A stretch of 64,000 nucleotides of DNA from Paraconexibacter antarcticus (GTDB taxonomy: Bacteria > Actinomycetota > Thermoleophilia > Solirubrobacterales > Solirubrobacteraceae): assembly GCF_024220175.1 (NCBI RefSeq), contig NZ_CP098502.1:3476514-3540513 (forward strand). The letters are read 5' to 3'. Numbering within the stretch: the first letter of the stretch is position 1; every line of letters begins with the position of its first letter. The translations under genes were made by a program, and so were the position numbers. The notes beneath the pieces were generated by a model. The model did not search any database. It was not told where the DNA came from and saw only the letters and a list, made by a program, of their open reading frames with translations. Below are positions 50,768 to 59,250 of the stretch, in pieces.

Positions 50768-51706
50768 TCAGGGAGCCGGGAGGCGCAGGCCCGGCGGGAC
50801 GTCGCCGCGGTCGGTCAGCGCGTGGATCTCGGCGGCGCGGCGGGGGTCGAGGAAGACGTGGCGCTGACCGACGCTCGGCTTCTCCGCGAGCAGGCCCGCG
50901 GCGAGCAGCGCCTCCCCCACCTCGGCGGCGAGCGCCCGGTCGGCGGGCGCGAAGCCGCGGGCGAGGTGGGCGAACTCCGTGTGGTAGCCACCCCACTTCC
51001 CCATGCCCGCGAGCCGCTGGAGGATCCGCCGGGCGACGCGCCGGGCCGGGTCGGGATCGTCGTGCGGCCGCGTCGCGCCGTGACCCGGCGCGACCTCGAG
51101 CCGGGCGAGGACGGTGTCCTCGAGCGCCTGCACCGACGCGGGGTCCGCCGGGCGCCCGCCCTGCCGCGCGACCTCGGCGGCCACGAGCAGCGGGTGGCCG
51201 GCCCCGATCGGGTCGCGCAGGTCGGCGGCGTCCTCGAGGAGCGCGGCGGGAACCGCGAGGGCCCGGGCGCGGAGGCGGTCGATGCCCGCGACCTGCTCCT
51301 CGAAGGCGAGGACGGCGAGCTCCGCGTCGGCGCCTGCGGCATCCGCACCGCCGAGCGCGACCGCGAGCCCCTCCCCGAGGTGGCCGGCCCGGACGTGCCC
51401 GGTCGCGCCCGCGTCGACGAGCGCGCCGACGGTCGCGGCGGTCAGCAGCCACGCCCGCTCGGTGATCGCGTCGGGGTCGGCGCGCAGCGCCGGATCGACC
51501 GGGAGGACGACGGCGAGCCCCCCGGCGGCGGCCGGCGCGGCGGCGATGACGACGGTCACGGGCGCCCCCTGGCCGGACCGCGGCAGGCGCAGCTCCGCGG
51601 CACCGCTGCGCAGCTCGGCGGCGAGCAGCGCCCGCAGCCGCGCGATGCGGTCCCGGGGCGCGGCCATGCCCCCGGCCTCGCGCAGCGCCTCGGCGAACTC
51701 GTCCAT
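50768..51706 (-). CDS. Hypothetical protein beside sbcC
   Basis: A 312-residue Ala-rich soluble protein. It begins MDEFAEALREAGGMAAPRDR and ends in a winged-helix-like stretch: YHTEFAHLARGFAPADRALA, then AEVGEALLAAGLLAEKPSVG and QRHVFLDPRRAAEIHALTDR. The middle is helical with LAVLAFEEQVAGIDRLRARA. I do not recognise a family. ATG 51706 is chosen because the upstream frame is unconserved-looking. It follows sbcC on the same strand after 108 nt, so cotranscription is possible. Confidence 0.65.
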   Translation of the reverse strand: MDEFAEALREAGGMAAPRDRIARLRALLAAELRSGAAELRLPRSGQGAPVTVVIAAAPAAAGGLAVVLPVDPALRADPDAITERAWLLTAATVGALVDAGATGHVRAGHLGEGLAVALGGADAAGADAELAVLAFEEQVAGIDRLRARALAVPAALLEDAADLRDPIGAGHPLLVAAEVARQGGRPADPASVQALEDTVLARLEVAPGHGATRPHDDPDPARRVARRILQRLAGMGKWGGYHTEFAHLARGFAPADRALAAEVGEALLAAGLLAEKPSVGQRHVFLDPRRAAEIHALTDRGDVPPGLRLPAP

Positions 51707-51814
51707 CGGGGCAACGTAGCGCCGGGGGCTGTGCGCCGGCCCATCGGCCCGGTCGGCCTGCGGCCCCGCGCCCTCCGCGCGGCCCGCGGTGCTCAGCGGC
51801 ACTCCGCGCACCAC

Positions 51815-54778
51815 CTACACGGTCTGCACCACGCGCGAGCCCTCGCGGTCCTTGACGACGTGCAGCTGGGCGCCGATCCGCTGGCGCAGCTCCGCGACGT
51901 GGGAGACGACGCCGACGGCGCGCCCTCCGTCCCGCAGACGGTCGAGCACCTCGAGCGCCTTGTCGAGTGCGCGCTCGTCGAGCGAGCCGAAGCCCTCGTC
52001 GACGAAGAGCGTGTCCAGGCGCGCGCCGCCCGACTCCGCCGCGACGACGTCCGCAAGCCCGAGGGCGAGCGCGAGGCTCGCCATGAAGGTCTCCCCGCCC
52101 GAGAGCGAGGCGGGGTGCCGGTCCTGCCCGGTCCAGCCGTCGACGACGCGGAGGCCGAGACCGCTGCGGCGCCCCCGCGAGGCCCGGTCGTCGTCGAGCG
52201 CGAGGGCGTAACGACCGTCGCTCATCCGGCCCAGCCGCTCGGAGGCCGCGGCCGCGATCTCCTCGAGCCGGGCCGCCAGCACGTACGCCCGCAGGCGCAT
52301 GCGCTTGCGGTTCTGCGCGGACGTGCCGTCGACGAGGGTCGCGAGCCCGCGGACCGTCGCGGCCTCCGCCGCCGCCGGCCCGTACGCGGCGACCCGCCGC
52401 TCGAGCTCGCGCCGCAGGGACGTCAGCTGCTCACCGCGGCCGCGGACGCGCTCGAGGGCCCGCTCGGCTTCCGCCACGGCGGCCGTGGCCTCACGCGACC
52501 GCGCCATCGCGGCCGCCTCGTCCGGCTCCGGCGCGGCTGCCGCGGCGACGAGCTCCGGGTCGGCGACGAGCACGCGGCGCTCCGCCAGGCCCTCGTCGTG
52601 CGCCCGGATCCGGGCCTCCGTCGTCGCGACCTCCGCGGCCCCGAGGACGGCCGCCGCGGCGTCGGAGACGCCGGTGAATCCGGCCTGCACGGCCGCGGTG
52701 CCCGCCCGGTCGGCGGCGGCGCCGGCCGCGCGGGTGGCCGCCTCGGCCTGCTCGACGGCCGCAGCAGCGGCGTCGAGCGCGGACGCCCGCTCCTCCAGCA
52801 CCGCCACCCGGGCGGCGATCGTCGGCGCCCCGGCCCGGGCGGCGGCAAGCTGCGCCTGCTCCTCGGCGAGCGCGGCGGTGAGCTCCTCGGCGCGGGCGAG
52901 CGCGGCGGCCCGGGCCTCGCCGGCGGTGCCGCGGCTCGCCTCGTGGGCGACCCGCTCGGCGGCGAACGCCCCCAGCGCGGCCTCGGCCCCCGGCGCGGCG
53001 AGGGCGGCCTGCTCGGTGTCGCGGGCCTGCGCGGCCGCCGCCGCAGCGAGCGCGACCAGCGCGTGGACGGGCTCTTCCCCGGCGACCGCGGCGGCGGCGG
53101 CGATCTCCCGGTCGGTGGCGGCGAGCTTCGCCTCCGCCGCGGCCAGCGCGGCCCGGGCTTCGTCGACCTGGCGCTTGGCGGCGTCCTCGGCCTCGGCGGT
53201 GACCCGGCCGAGGAGCCGGTGGGCGGCGGGCTCGGGGTGCTCGACCGCGCCGCACACCGGGCACGGGCAGTCGGCCTCGAGCGTGTCGGCGAGCTCGGCG
53301 GCCATCCCCTCCAGGCGGGCCTCGCGCAGCCCGAGCCACTGCTCGGTGACCTCCAGTTCGTCGGACTTCGCACCGAGGGCCTGCTCGCGTTCGACGGCGC
53401 GGCGCGCCTGGGCGCGGTCGCGGGCCTCCGCCGCCTCCTGGCGGGTCAGCGCCGCGCGGGCCGCGCGGGCGTGGTCGTCCCGCTGCGCGAGCGCGAGCCG
53501 CGACGTGGCGACCGCGGCCTCGAGCTCGGTGAGCCGCCCGGCGGCACGCTCGAGCCACTCGTCGGCCTCGGCGAGCTCGGCCGCGTGCGCGGCGGCCTCG
53601 ACCGTCGCCTGCCTGAGCGCCTCCTCGCGCTCGCCGACCCGGGCCTCGACGGGGGCGAGCGCGGCGACCTCACCCGCGGAGGTCCGGGCCGCCCCCGCGG
53701 CCGCGCGGAGCGCGGCGGGGACGGGCTCGGCGCCGCCCGCGGCCGCGCAGGCCGCCGTGGCGGCGCCCGTCGCCGCGCGGGCCTCGTCGGCCGCGGCACC
53801 CGCTTGGGCGATGAGCGGGGCGACGGGCGCCGCGGCGCGGGCGCGCTCCAGACGGGTCGCCTCGGCGTCACGGGCGGGGGTGCCCGCCTCGAAGGCGGCG
53901 AGCTCGGCGACGGCGCGGGCGTGCCGCGCGCGCCGGGCCACGAGCTCCTGGACCTCGCCGCGCGCGGCGTCGGCCGCCGCCCGCGCGGTCGCGGCGTCGC
54001 CGCAGACGCCCTCGGCGGTGGCCCGGTCGGCGTCCGCCAGCACCTGCGCCTCGTCCGCCCAGGCGGTCAGCAGCCCGGGATCGTCCTCCCAGCCCTCCGG
54101 CGCCTCGGTGGCGAGCACCTGCGCCAGGCGCGAGGCGCTGTCGCGGAGCGTCTCGCGCGTGCCGCGCAGCTCTTCCTCGACCTTCTTGCGGCGCTCGGTG
54201 AGCCACCGCTCGGCGTGCTCGAAGCGCTCGGTCCCGAAGAGCCGGGCGAGCAGCTCCTCGCGGGCGTCGCTCGCGGCGTGCAGGAAGGTCGCGAACTGCC
54301 CCTGCGGCAGCAGCACGACCTGGCAGAACTGCTCCCGGCTCATCCCGAGCAGGCGGTCGATCTCGTGCTGGACCTCCTCGACGCGCGTCGCGACCGCGGT
54401 GGCGGTCCCGTCGGCCGCGATGGCCTCGAGCAGCACCGTCGGGGGGACGGTCGTGGTCCCCTCTCCGCGCTGCTTCCGGCGCTCCTGCCGCGGGGTGCGG
54501 GTGATGCGCAGCCGCTCCCCGCGAAGCGTCAGCTCGAGGACGACCCGGGTCGGGAGGTCCACGGCGGCGAGGTCGGCCCGCTCCCGCGCGTCGGTGCCGC
54601 GGGCACCGGGCAGCTTGCCGAACAGCGCGAGCACGACCGCGTCGAGCAGCGTCGTCTTGCCGGCCCCGGTCTCCCCGTGGAAGAGGAAGAGGCCGGCCTC
54701 CGAGAGCGCGTCGAAGTCGACCTCGGCCGTGGTGGCGAAGGCCTGGAGGGCCTGGACCTGCAGATGGTGCAGGCGCAC
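51815..54778 (-). CDS. sbcC: Exonuclease subunit SbcC
   Basis: A 987-residue Rad50/SMC-like ATPase. Walker A is FHGETGAGKTTLLDAVVLAL, the zinc hook CPCPVCG is near residue 504 between long coiled coils, the signature is ASLSGGETFMASLALALGLA and Walker B is LDTLFVDEGFGSLDERAL. With SbcD it cuts hairpins and protein-blocked DNA ends. GTG 54778 starts right after the sbcD stop, one base apart. Confidence 0.95.
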   Translation of the reverse strand: MRLHHLQVQALQAFATTAEVDFDALSEAGLFLFHGETGAGKTTLLDAVVLALFGKLPGARGTDARERADLAAVDLPTRVVLELTLRGERLRITRTPRQERRKQRGEGTTTVPPTVLLEAIAADGTATAVATRVEEVQHEIDRLLGMSREQFCQVVLLPQGQFATFLHAASDAREELLARLFGTERFEHAERWLTERRKKVEEELRGTRETLRDSASRLAQVLATEAPEGWEDDPGLLTAWADEAQVLADADRATAEGVCGDAATARAAADAARGEVQELVARRARHARAVAELAAFEAGTPARDAEATRLERARAAAPVAPLIAQAGAAADEARAATGAATAACAAAGGAEPVPAALRAAAGAARTSAGEVAALAPVEARVGEREEALRQATVEAAAHAAELAEADEWLERAAGRLTELEAAVATSRLALAQRDDHARAARAALTRQEAAEARDRAQARRAVEREQALGAKSDELEVTEQWLGLREARLEGMAAELADTLEADCPCPVCGAVEHPEPAAHRLLGRVTAEAEDAAKRQVDEARAALAAAEAKLAATDREIAAAAAVAGEEPVHALVALAAAAAAQARDTEQAALAAPGAEAALGAFAAERVAHEASRGTAGEARAAALARAEELTAALAEEQAQLAAARAGAPTIAARVAVLEERASALDAAAAAVEQAEAATRAAGAAADRAGTAAVQAGFTGVSDAAAAVLGAAEVATTEARIRAHDEGLAERRVLVADPELVAAAAAPEPDEAAAMARSREATAAVAEAERALERVRGRGEQLTSLRRELERRVAAYGPAAAEAATVRGLATLVDGTSAQNRKRMRLRAYVLAARLEEIAAAASERLGRMSDGRYALALDDDRASRGRRSGLGLRVVDGWTGQDRHPASLSGGETFMASLALALGLADVVAAESGGARLDTLFVDEGFGSLDERALDKALEVLDRLRDGGRAVGVVSHVAELRQRIGAQLHVVKDREGSRVVQTV

Positions 54779-54779
54779 G

Positions 54780-55913
54780 TCAGCGCACCGCCTCGGCCAC
54801 GCGCGGCGCGAGGAAGGCCTCGTCGAGCAGCGCCTGCTCGGCGTCGGACGGCCCCTCGCCCCGGACGTCCTCGACGAACGCCGCGGCGAGCTGCCGGTCG
54901 TCGAGACCGCGGAGGCGGACCGCGTACGAGTTCTCGGCGAGGGCGGCGGCCCCCTCGGGCTCGAAGCTCAGCACGACGGCGTGCGGGAAGCGGTCGCGGA
55001 CCCGCGCCATCGCCTCGACCGGGCGCACGGCGTCGGTGAGCGTCACCTGGACCCAGGCGGCCTCCGCGGCCGCGTGGGCGGGGTCGGCGAGCAGCGCCTC
55101 GAGCGGCCCGCGGAGGATCGCGAGCCCACGCTCGACCGGGCAGGCCACGAGCTCCACCTCCGGGATGCCCGTCCCGAGGTCGACGAGCGCCACCGACTTG
55201 CGGTGTCGTGCCTCGGAGAACGAGAAGGCGAGCGGCGAGCCGGCGTAGCGCCCCCGCTCGCCGACGCGCTGCGGCGCGTGCAGGTGCCCGAGGGCGACGT
55301 AGTCGACCCCGGCGAAGACGGACGCGGGAACGCTCGCGGCCCCGCCGACGGCGAGGTCGCGCTCGCTCTCGGACGCCTCGCCGCCCGCCACGAAGGCGTG
55401 GGCGAGCACCACGGAGCGGGTGCCGGCGGCACGGTCGGCGAGATCGGCGCGGATCCGGGCCATGGCGGCGTCGAGCACGGGGCCGTGACCGCGGTCCTCC
55501 ACGTCGAGCAGCGGACGGGCGACGTCGGGCTCGAGGTACGGGATGCCGTAGACGGCCGTGTCGCCGAGGAGCACGGGCGCACCGACCCGCGCGACGTCCG
55601 TGGTGACGTGCAGGCCCGAGCGCGCGAACAGCTCCGCCCCGAAGCCGAGGCGGGTCGGCGAGTCGTGGTTGCCGCTGATGAGGACGACGGGCGCGACCTC
55701 GACGAGCCGGGCGAGCGTCTCGCTCGCGAGCCTCACCGCGTCCACGGGCGGGAGCGCGCGGTCGTACACGTCCCCGCTGACGAGGATCGCGTCGACCTTC
55801 GCCTCCCGCGCGGTGACGAGTAGCCAGTCCGTCCAGCGGGCCTGGGCGTCCATCAGCGAGGCCCCGTGGAAGGAGCGCCCGAGATGCCAGTCCGCTGTGT
55901 GGAGAAACCGCAT
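54780..55913 (-). CDS. sbcD: Exonuclease subunit SbcD
   Basis: A 377-residue Mre11-type nuclease. Metal-binding motifs are FLHTADWHLGRSFHG, AILVSGDVYDRALPP, VVLISGNHDSPTRLG, VLAHAFV and YVALGHLHAPQRVG. The C-terminal part contains AVVLSFEPEGAAALAENS. It is a Mn-dependent nuclease partner of SbcC. ATG 55913 faces the 195-nt region with TTGCG dyads and the divergent ATPase gene. Confidence 0.95.
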   Translation of the reverse strand: MRFLHTADWHLGRSFHGASLMDAQARWTDWLLVTAREAKVDAILVSGDVYDRALPPVDAVRLASETLARLVEVAPVVLISGNHDSPTRLGFGAELFARSGLHVTTDVARVGAPVLLGDTAVYGIPYLEPDVARPLLDVEDRGHGPVLDAAMARIRADLADRAAGTRSVVLAHAFVAGGEASESERDLAVGGAASVPASVFAGVDYVALGHLHAPQRVGERGRYAGSPLAFSFSEARHRKSVALVDLGTGIPEVELVACPVERGLAILRGPLEALLADPAHAAAEAAWVQVTLTDAVRPVEAMARVRDRFPHAVVLSFEPEGAAALAENSYAVRLRGLDDRQLAAAFVEDVRGEGPSDAEQALLDEAFLAPRVAEAVR

Positions 55914-55957
55914 GGTGCCGAGGGTGTCGGGCGAGGCGGACGGAACCTGACCGCCGG

Positions 55958-56102
55958 TGCGCAAAGTGCGCACTTCCGTGACGGAGTCGGCGCAAAGCGT
56001 GCAAGAACCGTTGCGACTCGCAGGCGATCGGCAGCGGGCGACGGCCGCTGCCACAAGCGTTGCGAAACGCACATTTGCGTTACGCAATCTTGCGTTATGC
56101 TT
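55958..56102. promoter_or_regulatory. Array of TTGCG-N3-CGCAA dyads before the lone ATPase gene
   Basis: Copies at 56011 (TTGCGACTCGCAG), 56060 (TTGCGAAACGCAC), 56075 (TTGCGTTACGCAA, perfect 6-1-6 dyad) and 56090 (TTGCGTTATGCTT). The last three are spaced exactly 15 bp and the last overlaps the TATGCT -10 (56096-56101), seven bases before GTG 56109. A related dyad TGCGCAAAGTGCGCA lies at 55958-55972. The array is between divergent sbcD and the ATPase. Confidence 0.65.
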
Positions 56103-56108
56103 GGCTGC

Positions 56109-57251
56109 GTGTCCGAGGATCTCAATCCGTTCCGGTTCGGCTCCCTCGCCCTCGACGAGGCGTTCACGGACCGCGAGGCCGAAATCGCCGAGCTCGTCGC
56201 CGACGTCCGCAACGGGCAGGACGTCGTCGTCCTCGCGCCCCGGCGCTTCGGCAAGACGTCGCTCGTGTGGCGGGCGTCCCAGGAGCTCATGAGCGCGAAG
56301 GTCCTCGTCGCCCAGGTGAACCTCATGACGACCCCGACCCCCGCGAAGCTCGCCGACAAGCTCGCGCGGGCGATCCACGACGACGTCGCCAGCGCCGTCG
56401 TGCGCGCGAAGGACCGCCTGAAGATCTTCCAGGGCCTGCGCGTCCGGCCGACGGTCACGATCGACCCCGACGACGGCACGCCCTCGTTCAGCTTCGAGCT
56501 CGGCGGCGCCGCCGCGCAGGACGTCAGCGACACCCTGGAGCGCCTCCTGGAGCTGCCGGCCCGCCTCGCCGCCGAGCGCGGCCGCCGCGTCGCGCTCGTC
56601 TTCGACGAGTTCCAGGAGATCGTCGACATCGACCCCGGGCTCCCCCGCCTCATGCGCTCGGTCTTCCAGGAGCAGCCGGACGTGAGCCACGTGTACCTCG
56701 GCAGCCGCCGCCACATGATGCGCCGCCTGTTCAGCGACGAGCAGGAGCCGTTCTGGCGCAGCGCGAAGCAGATCGACCTCGGCGTCATCCCGCCCGAGCT
56801 CTTCGCGCCGTTCCTCGTCGAGCGCTTCGCGGGCACCGAGCGTGAGCTGCCCGGCGTGGTCGCCGACGCGCTCCTCGGCGTCACGCACGGCCACCCGTAT
56901 GCGACCCAGGAGCTCGCCTACTTCCTCTGGCAGGAGGTCCCCCACGACGGGACCGCGACCCCGGAGCGCCTCGACACGGCGCTCGAGAAGGTCCTCCGCT
57001 CCGAGCACGCGCACTTCAGCCTCCTGTGGGAGCGGGCGCCGCGGGCCCAGCGTCAGGTCCTCCAGGCGCTCGCCGCCGAGCCGGGCCGCGTCACCGCCGA
57101 CGCCTACCGCAGCCGCCACCGGCTGCCGGCGGCGTCGAGCGTCCAGCGCGCCACCGAGACGCTCGAGCGCGACGAGGTCGTCCTCCGGGACGAGCACGGC
57201 GTCCACATCTGCGAGCCGTTCCTCGCCCAGTGGCTGCGGGCGGCGCGCTGA
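56109..57251 (+). CDS. Archaeal-type (MNS/STAND-like) AAA ATPase with winged-helix C-terminus
   Basis: A 380-residue ATPase. After NPFRFGSLALDEAFTDREAE, Walker A is VLAPRRFGKTSLVWRASQEL at about residues 41-60 and Walker B is VALVFDEFQEIVDI near residue 165. A sensor-like LGSRRHMMRRLF follows. The last 75 residues (RQVLQALAAEPGRVTADAYR, SVQRATETLERDEVVLRDEH) look like a winged helix. The family includes stand-alone ATPases of unknown signal role. GTG 56109 (or ATG 56097) follows the dyad array, suggesting self-regulation, but that is inference. No obvious partner gene; sbcCD diverges. Confidence 0.82.
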   Translation: MSEDLNPFRFGSLALDEAFTDREAEIAELVADVRNGQDVVVLAPRRFGKTSLVWRASQELMSAKVLVAQVNLMTTPTPAKLADKLARAIHDDVASAVVRAKDRLKIFQGLRVRPTVTIDPDDGTPSFSFELGGAAAQDVSDTLERLLELPARLAAERGRRVALVFDEFQEIVDIDPGLPRLMRSVFQEQPDVSHVYLGSRRHMMRRLFSDEQEPFWRSAKQIDLGVIPPELFAPFLVERFAGTERELPGVVADALLGVTHGHPYATQELAYFLWQEVPHDGTATPERLDTALEKVLRSEHAHFSLLWERAPRAQRQVLQALAAEPGRVTADAYRSRHRLPAASSVQRATETLERDEVVLRDEHGVHICEPFLAQWLRAAR

Positions 57252-57281
57252 GGCGGCGGACGGCGCGCAGCCGACCGGCCG

Positions 57282-57608
57282 CTACCAGACGAAGCCGTTG
57301 AGGACCGTCAGCATCTGCGTCCGCGGGACGGGCCCGAAGCGGACGATCCAGCCCCCGTCGGGCTCCTGGCGGAGGATCGCGGGCACGCCGAAGCCCGAGA
57401 GCTGCCGCTGGACCTGGTCGGCGCGCCGGAAGCCGGTCGCGCCGTGGTAGAGCACGTCGATGCCGAAGCGGTCCTGCTCGACCGGCCAGATGGAGATCTT
57501 GTCCGGCCGCGTCGGGCCGGGCAGGTCGCGCCCCGCCTCGCGCAGCTCGTCCGGCTCGGCGGGCGGCTTCGCGCTGTCGAACTCGTCTTCGAGGGGACTG
57601 CCGCTCAC
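57282..57608 (-). CDS. Small conserved hypothetical protein
   Basis: A 108-residue protein. An acidic N-terminus (SPLEDEFDSAKPPAEPDEL) precedes a compact alpha/beta domain with ISIWPVEQDRFGIDVLYHG, QVQRQLSGFGVPAILRQEP and WIVRFGPVPRTQMLTVLNGF. The second half resembles a SPOR- or ACT-like small fold. Function unknown. GTG 57608. It follows the coiled-coil gene at 58148 but two strong hairpins separate them. Confidence 0.7.
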   Translation of the reverse strand: MSGSPLEDEFDSAKPPAEPDELREAGRDLPGPTRPDKISIWPVEQDRFGIDVLYHGATGFRRADQVQRQLSGFGVPAILRQEPDGGWIVRFGPVPRTQMLTVLNGFVW

Positions 57609-57626
57609 GAATCCAGCTTAGGCGCC

Positions 57627-57658
57627 CGAAGAACCGAGCCCCTGGGCGAGGTTCTTCG
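57627..57658 (-). terminator. Terminator-like hairpin (second of two)
   Basis: CGAAGAACC (57627-57635) pairs with GGTTCTTCG (57650-57658); inside, GCCC/GGGC pairs further. It lies 18 bases upstream of the small hypothetical gene's GTG. Confidence 0.55.
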
Positions 57659-57659
57659 A

Positions 57660-57689
57660 GGGTAAACCCGACGAAGTCGGGCTTTACCC
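57660..57689 (-). terminator. Terminator hairpin overlapping the stop of the coiled-coil gene
   Basis: GGGTAAACCCGAC (57660-57672) pairs with GTCGGGCTTTACCC (57676-57689), one bulged C, GAA loop. The TAA stop (57686-57684) lies in one arm. Together with 57627-57658 it gives tandem hairpins ending the coaD-proximal transcript. Confidence 0.65.
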
Positions 57690-58148
57690 GACCTCGGCCG
57701 GCTCGTCCTTGCCCTGCAGGCGCTCGCGCCCGCGGCCGACGGCGGCGATGAACTTCGAGAGGTTGATCTCGAGCGTGTTGAGGATCTCGTCGGCGTAGTC
57801 CTCGGCGCCGAGACGGATCTCCCGCTCGCGGGCCCGCGCGTCCTCGACGATGTCCTCGGCGGCGCGCTCGGCCTGCTTCGTGACCTCCTCCTGGGAGATC
57901 AGCTGGTCCTGCTTCTCGCGCGCCTCCTTGATGATGCGCTCGGCCTCGCGCTTGGCCTCCGCGAGCATCTCCTGACGCTCCTTGACGATCCAGCGCGCCT
58001 GCTTGATCTCCTCGGGGATCGTGGCGCGCATCTGATCGAGGATGTCGTAGATCTCCTCCTTGTCCACGCGGACGGTGTCGCTGAGCGGCACCGGCTTGGC
58101 GTTGTGGACGAGATCGTCGAGCTTGTCAATGAGGACCAGGACGTCCAT
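57684..58148 (-). CDS. Coiled-coil DivIVA/ATP-synthase-b-like protein
   Basis: A 154-residue protein that is almost entirely helical. It begins MDVLVLIDKLDDLVHNAKPV, then EIYDILDQMRATIPEEIKQA and a charged coiled coil (EMLAEAKREAERIIKEAREK) and EINLSKFIAAVGRGRERLQG. Conserved beside coaD in actinobacteria, where such proteins resemble DivIVA or the F-ATPase b subunit. A cell-pole or cell-division scaffold role is possible but unproven. No membrane anchor. ATG 58148 lies 38 nt after coaD stop. Confidence 0.82.
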   Translation of the reverse strand: MDVLVLIDKLDDLVHNAKPVPLSDTVRVDKEEIYDILDQMRATIPEEIKQARWIVKERQEMLAEAKREAERIIKEAREKQDQLISQEEVTKQAERAAEDIVEDARAREREIRLGAEDYADEILNTLEINLSKFIAAVGRGRERLQGKDEPAEVG

Positions 58149-58186
58149 GGCTTCGCTTTAGTTCGCTGTCGGCAAGGTTGTTCCTT

Positions 58187-58702
58187 CTAGGTGCGCCGCG
58201 AGAGCTCTTCGGCCAGTCGGGTGGCGACCCGGGGTGGCACCAGCCCGTCGATGGTCCCGCCGAACGTCGCGAGCTCTTTGACGCCACTGGAGCTGAGGAA
58301 ACTGTACTGAGGTGACGCCATCACGTAGAAGGTGTCGACATCCGGGGCCTGGATGCGGTTGAGCTGGTTCATCTCGAACTCGTACTCGAAGTCGGAGATC
58401 GCCCGGAGGCCCTTCACGATCGCGCGGGCGCCAATCCGGCGGGCGAACTCGACGACGAGGACGTCGAACGGCTCCGCCCGGACGTTGCCGAGGTGGGCCG
58501 TGGCGTCGGTGATGAACCCGAGGCGCTCGTCGATGTCGAAGAGCGGCTTGCTCTTGCGGATCGAGAGGTTGACGACGGCGACGACGACCTCGTCGAAGAC
58601 GTGCGCGGCGCGCGCGATGACGTCCAGGTGGCCGTTCGTGATCGGGTCGTAGGACCCGGGGCAGACGGCGATGGACGGGGACGTCGGGGGGGTGTGGCTC
58701 AT
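58187..58702 (-). CDS. coaD: Phosphopantetheine adenylyltransferase
   Basis: A 171-residue nucleotidyltransferase of CoA synthesis that joins 4'-phosphopantetheine to AMP. The family's GSFDPxTxGH appears as CPGSYDPITNGHLDVIARAA. KGLRAISDFEYEFEMNQLNR and YSFLSSSGVKELATFGG complete the signature. ATG 58702 overlaps the rsmD stop (ATGA). Order recG-rsmD-coaD is widely conserved. Confidence 0.95.
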   Translation of the reverse strand: MSHTPPTSPSIAVCPGSYDPITNGHLDVIARAAHVFDEVVVAVVNLSIRKSKPLFDIDERLGFITDATAHLGNVRAEPFDVLVVEFARRIGARAIVKGLRAISDFEYEFEMNQLNRIQAPDVDTFYVMASPQYSFLSSSGVKELATFGGTIDGLVPPRVATRLAEELSRRT

Positions 58703-59250
58703 GCGCTGTGGATCCGGATCAGGGTCGTGCCGTAGCGGCGTTCTTTGCTCATCGGGAGGCCCTCGAGGTCCATCGGCCGGCGGCGACCGGACTCGGTGAG
58801 CACGCGGCCTCCGGCGGCCAGGATGGCGGCCACGTCGTCCTGCAGGGCCTCCCCCAGCTCTTCGGCGAGCTCGTAGGGCGGGTCCAGGAAGATGAGATCG
58901 TATGTGTCCTGGCGCGTGCGCGCGTCCCGCACGACCGTGCGGGCGTCGCCGCGCAGGACGGTCGCGACGGCCGGGCCGGCGTCGAGCGCCGCGAGATTCC
59001 CGCGGATGACGTCGACCGCGCGGCGGTCCTCGTCGCAGAAGACGGCGTGGCCGGCCCCGCGCGAGAGCGCCTCGATCCCCATGGCGCCGGTGCCCGCGAA
59101 GAGGTCGAGGACGCGGATGTCCTCGTCCAGCGGGCCGAGCATCGAGAAGACCGCCTCGCGGACGCGGTCGGACGTCGGCCGCGTGTGGGCGCCCGGCGGG
59201 GTCTGCAGGCGCCGCCCGCGCCACTGGCCGGCGATGACGCGGAGACTCAC
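58699..59250 (-). CDS. rsmD: 16S rRNA (guanine966-N2)-methyltransferase RsmD
   Basis: A 183-residue SAM methyltransferase. The family start is SLRVIAGQWRGRRLQTPPG, the SAM motif is VLDLFAGTGAMGIEALSRGA and the catalytic loop is LIFLDPPYELAEELG. It modifies G966 of 16S rRNA in the 30S subunit. GTG 59250 overlaps the recG stop as GTGA. Confidence 0.94.
   Translation of the reverse strand: MSLRVIAGQWRGRRLQTPPGAHTRPTSDRVREAVFSMLGPLDEDIRVLDLFAGTGAMGIEALSRGAGHAVFCDEDRRAVDVIRGNLAALDAGPAVATVLRGDARTVVRDARTRQDTYDLIFLDPPYELAEELGEALQDDVAAILAAGGRVLTESGRRRPMDLEGLPMSKERRYGTTLIRIHSA

Noticed and set aside
50822..55039. A 1405-codon open frame on the plus strand opposite sbcC, sbcD and the hypothetical gene
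   Set aside because: It is the antisense shadow of GC-rich coding sequence. Its composition is Arg/Gly/Ala-biased without motifs, while the minus strand has clear SbcC and SbcD motifs.
52299..55823. A 1174-codon Ser/Ala-rich plus-strand frame resembling a low-complexity surface protein
   Set aside because: The repetitive composition comes from the complement of Ala/Glu coiled-coil codons of SbcC, not from a real gene.
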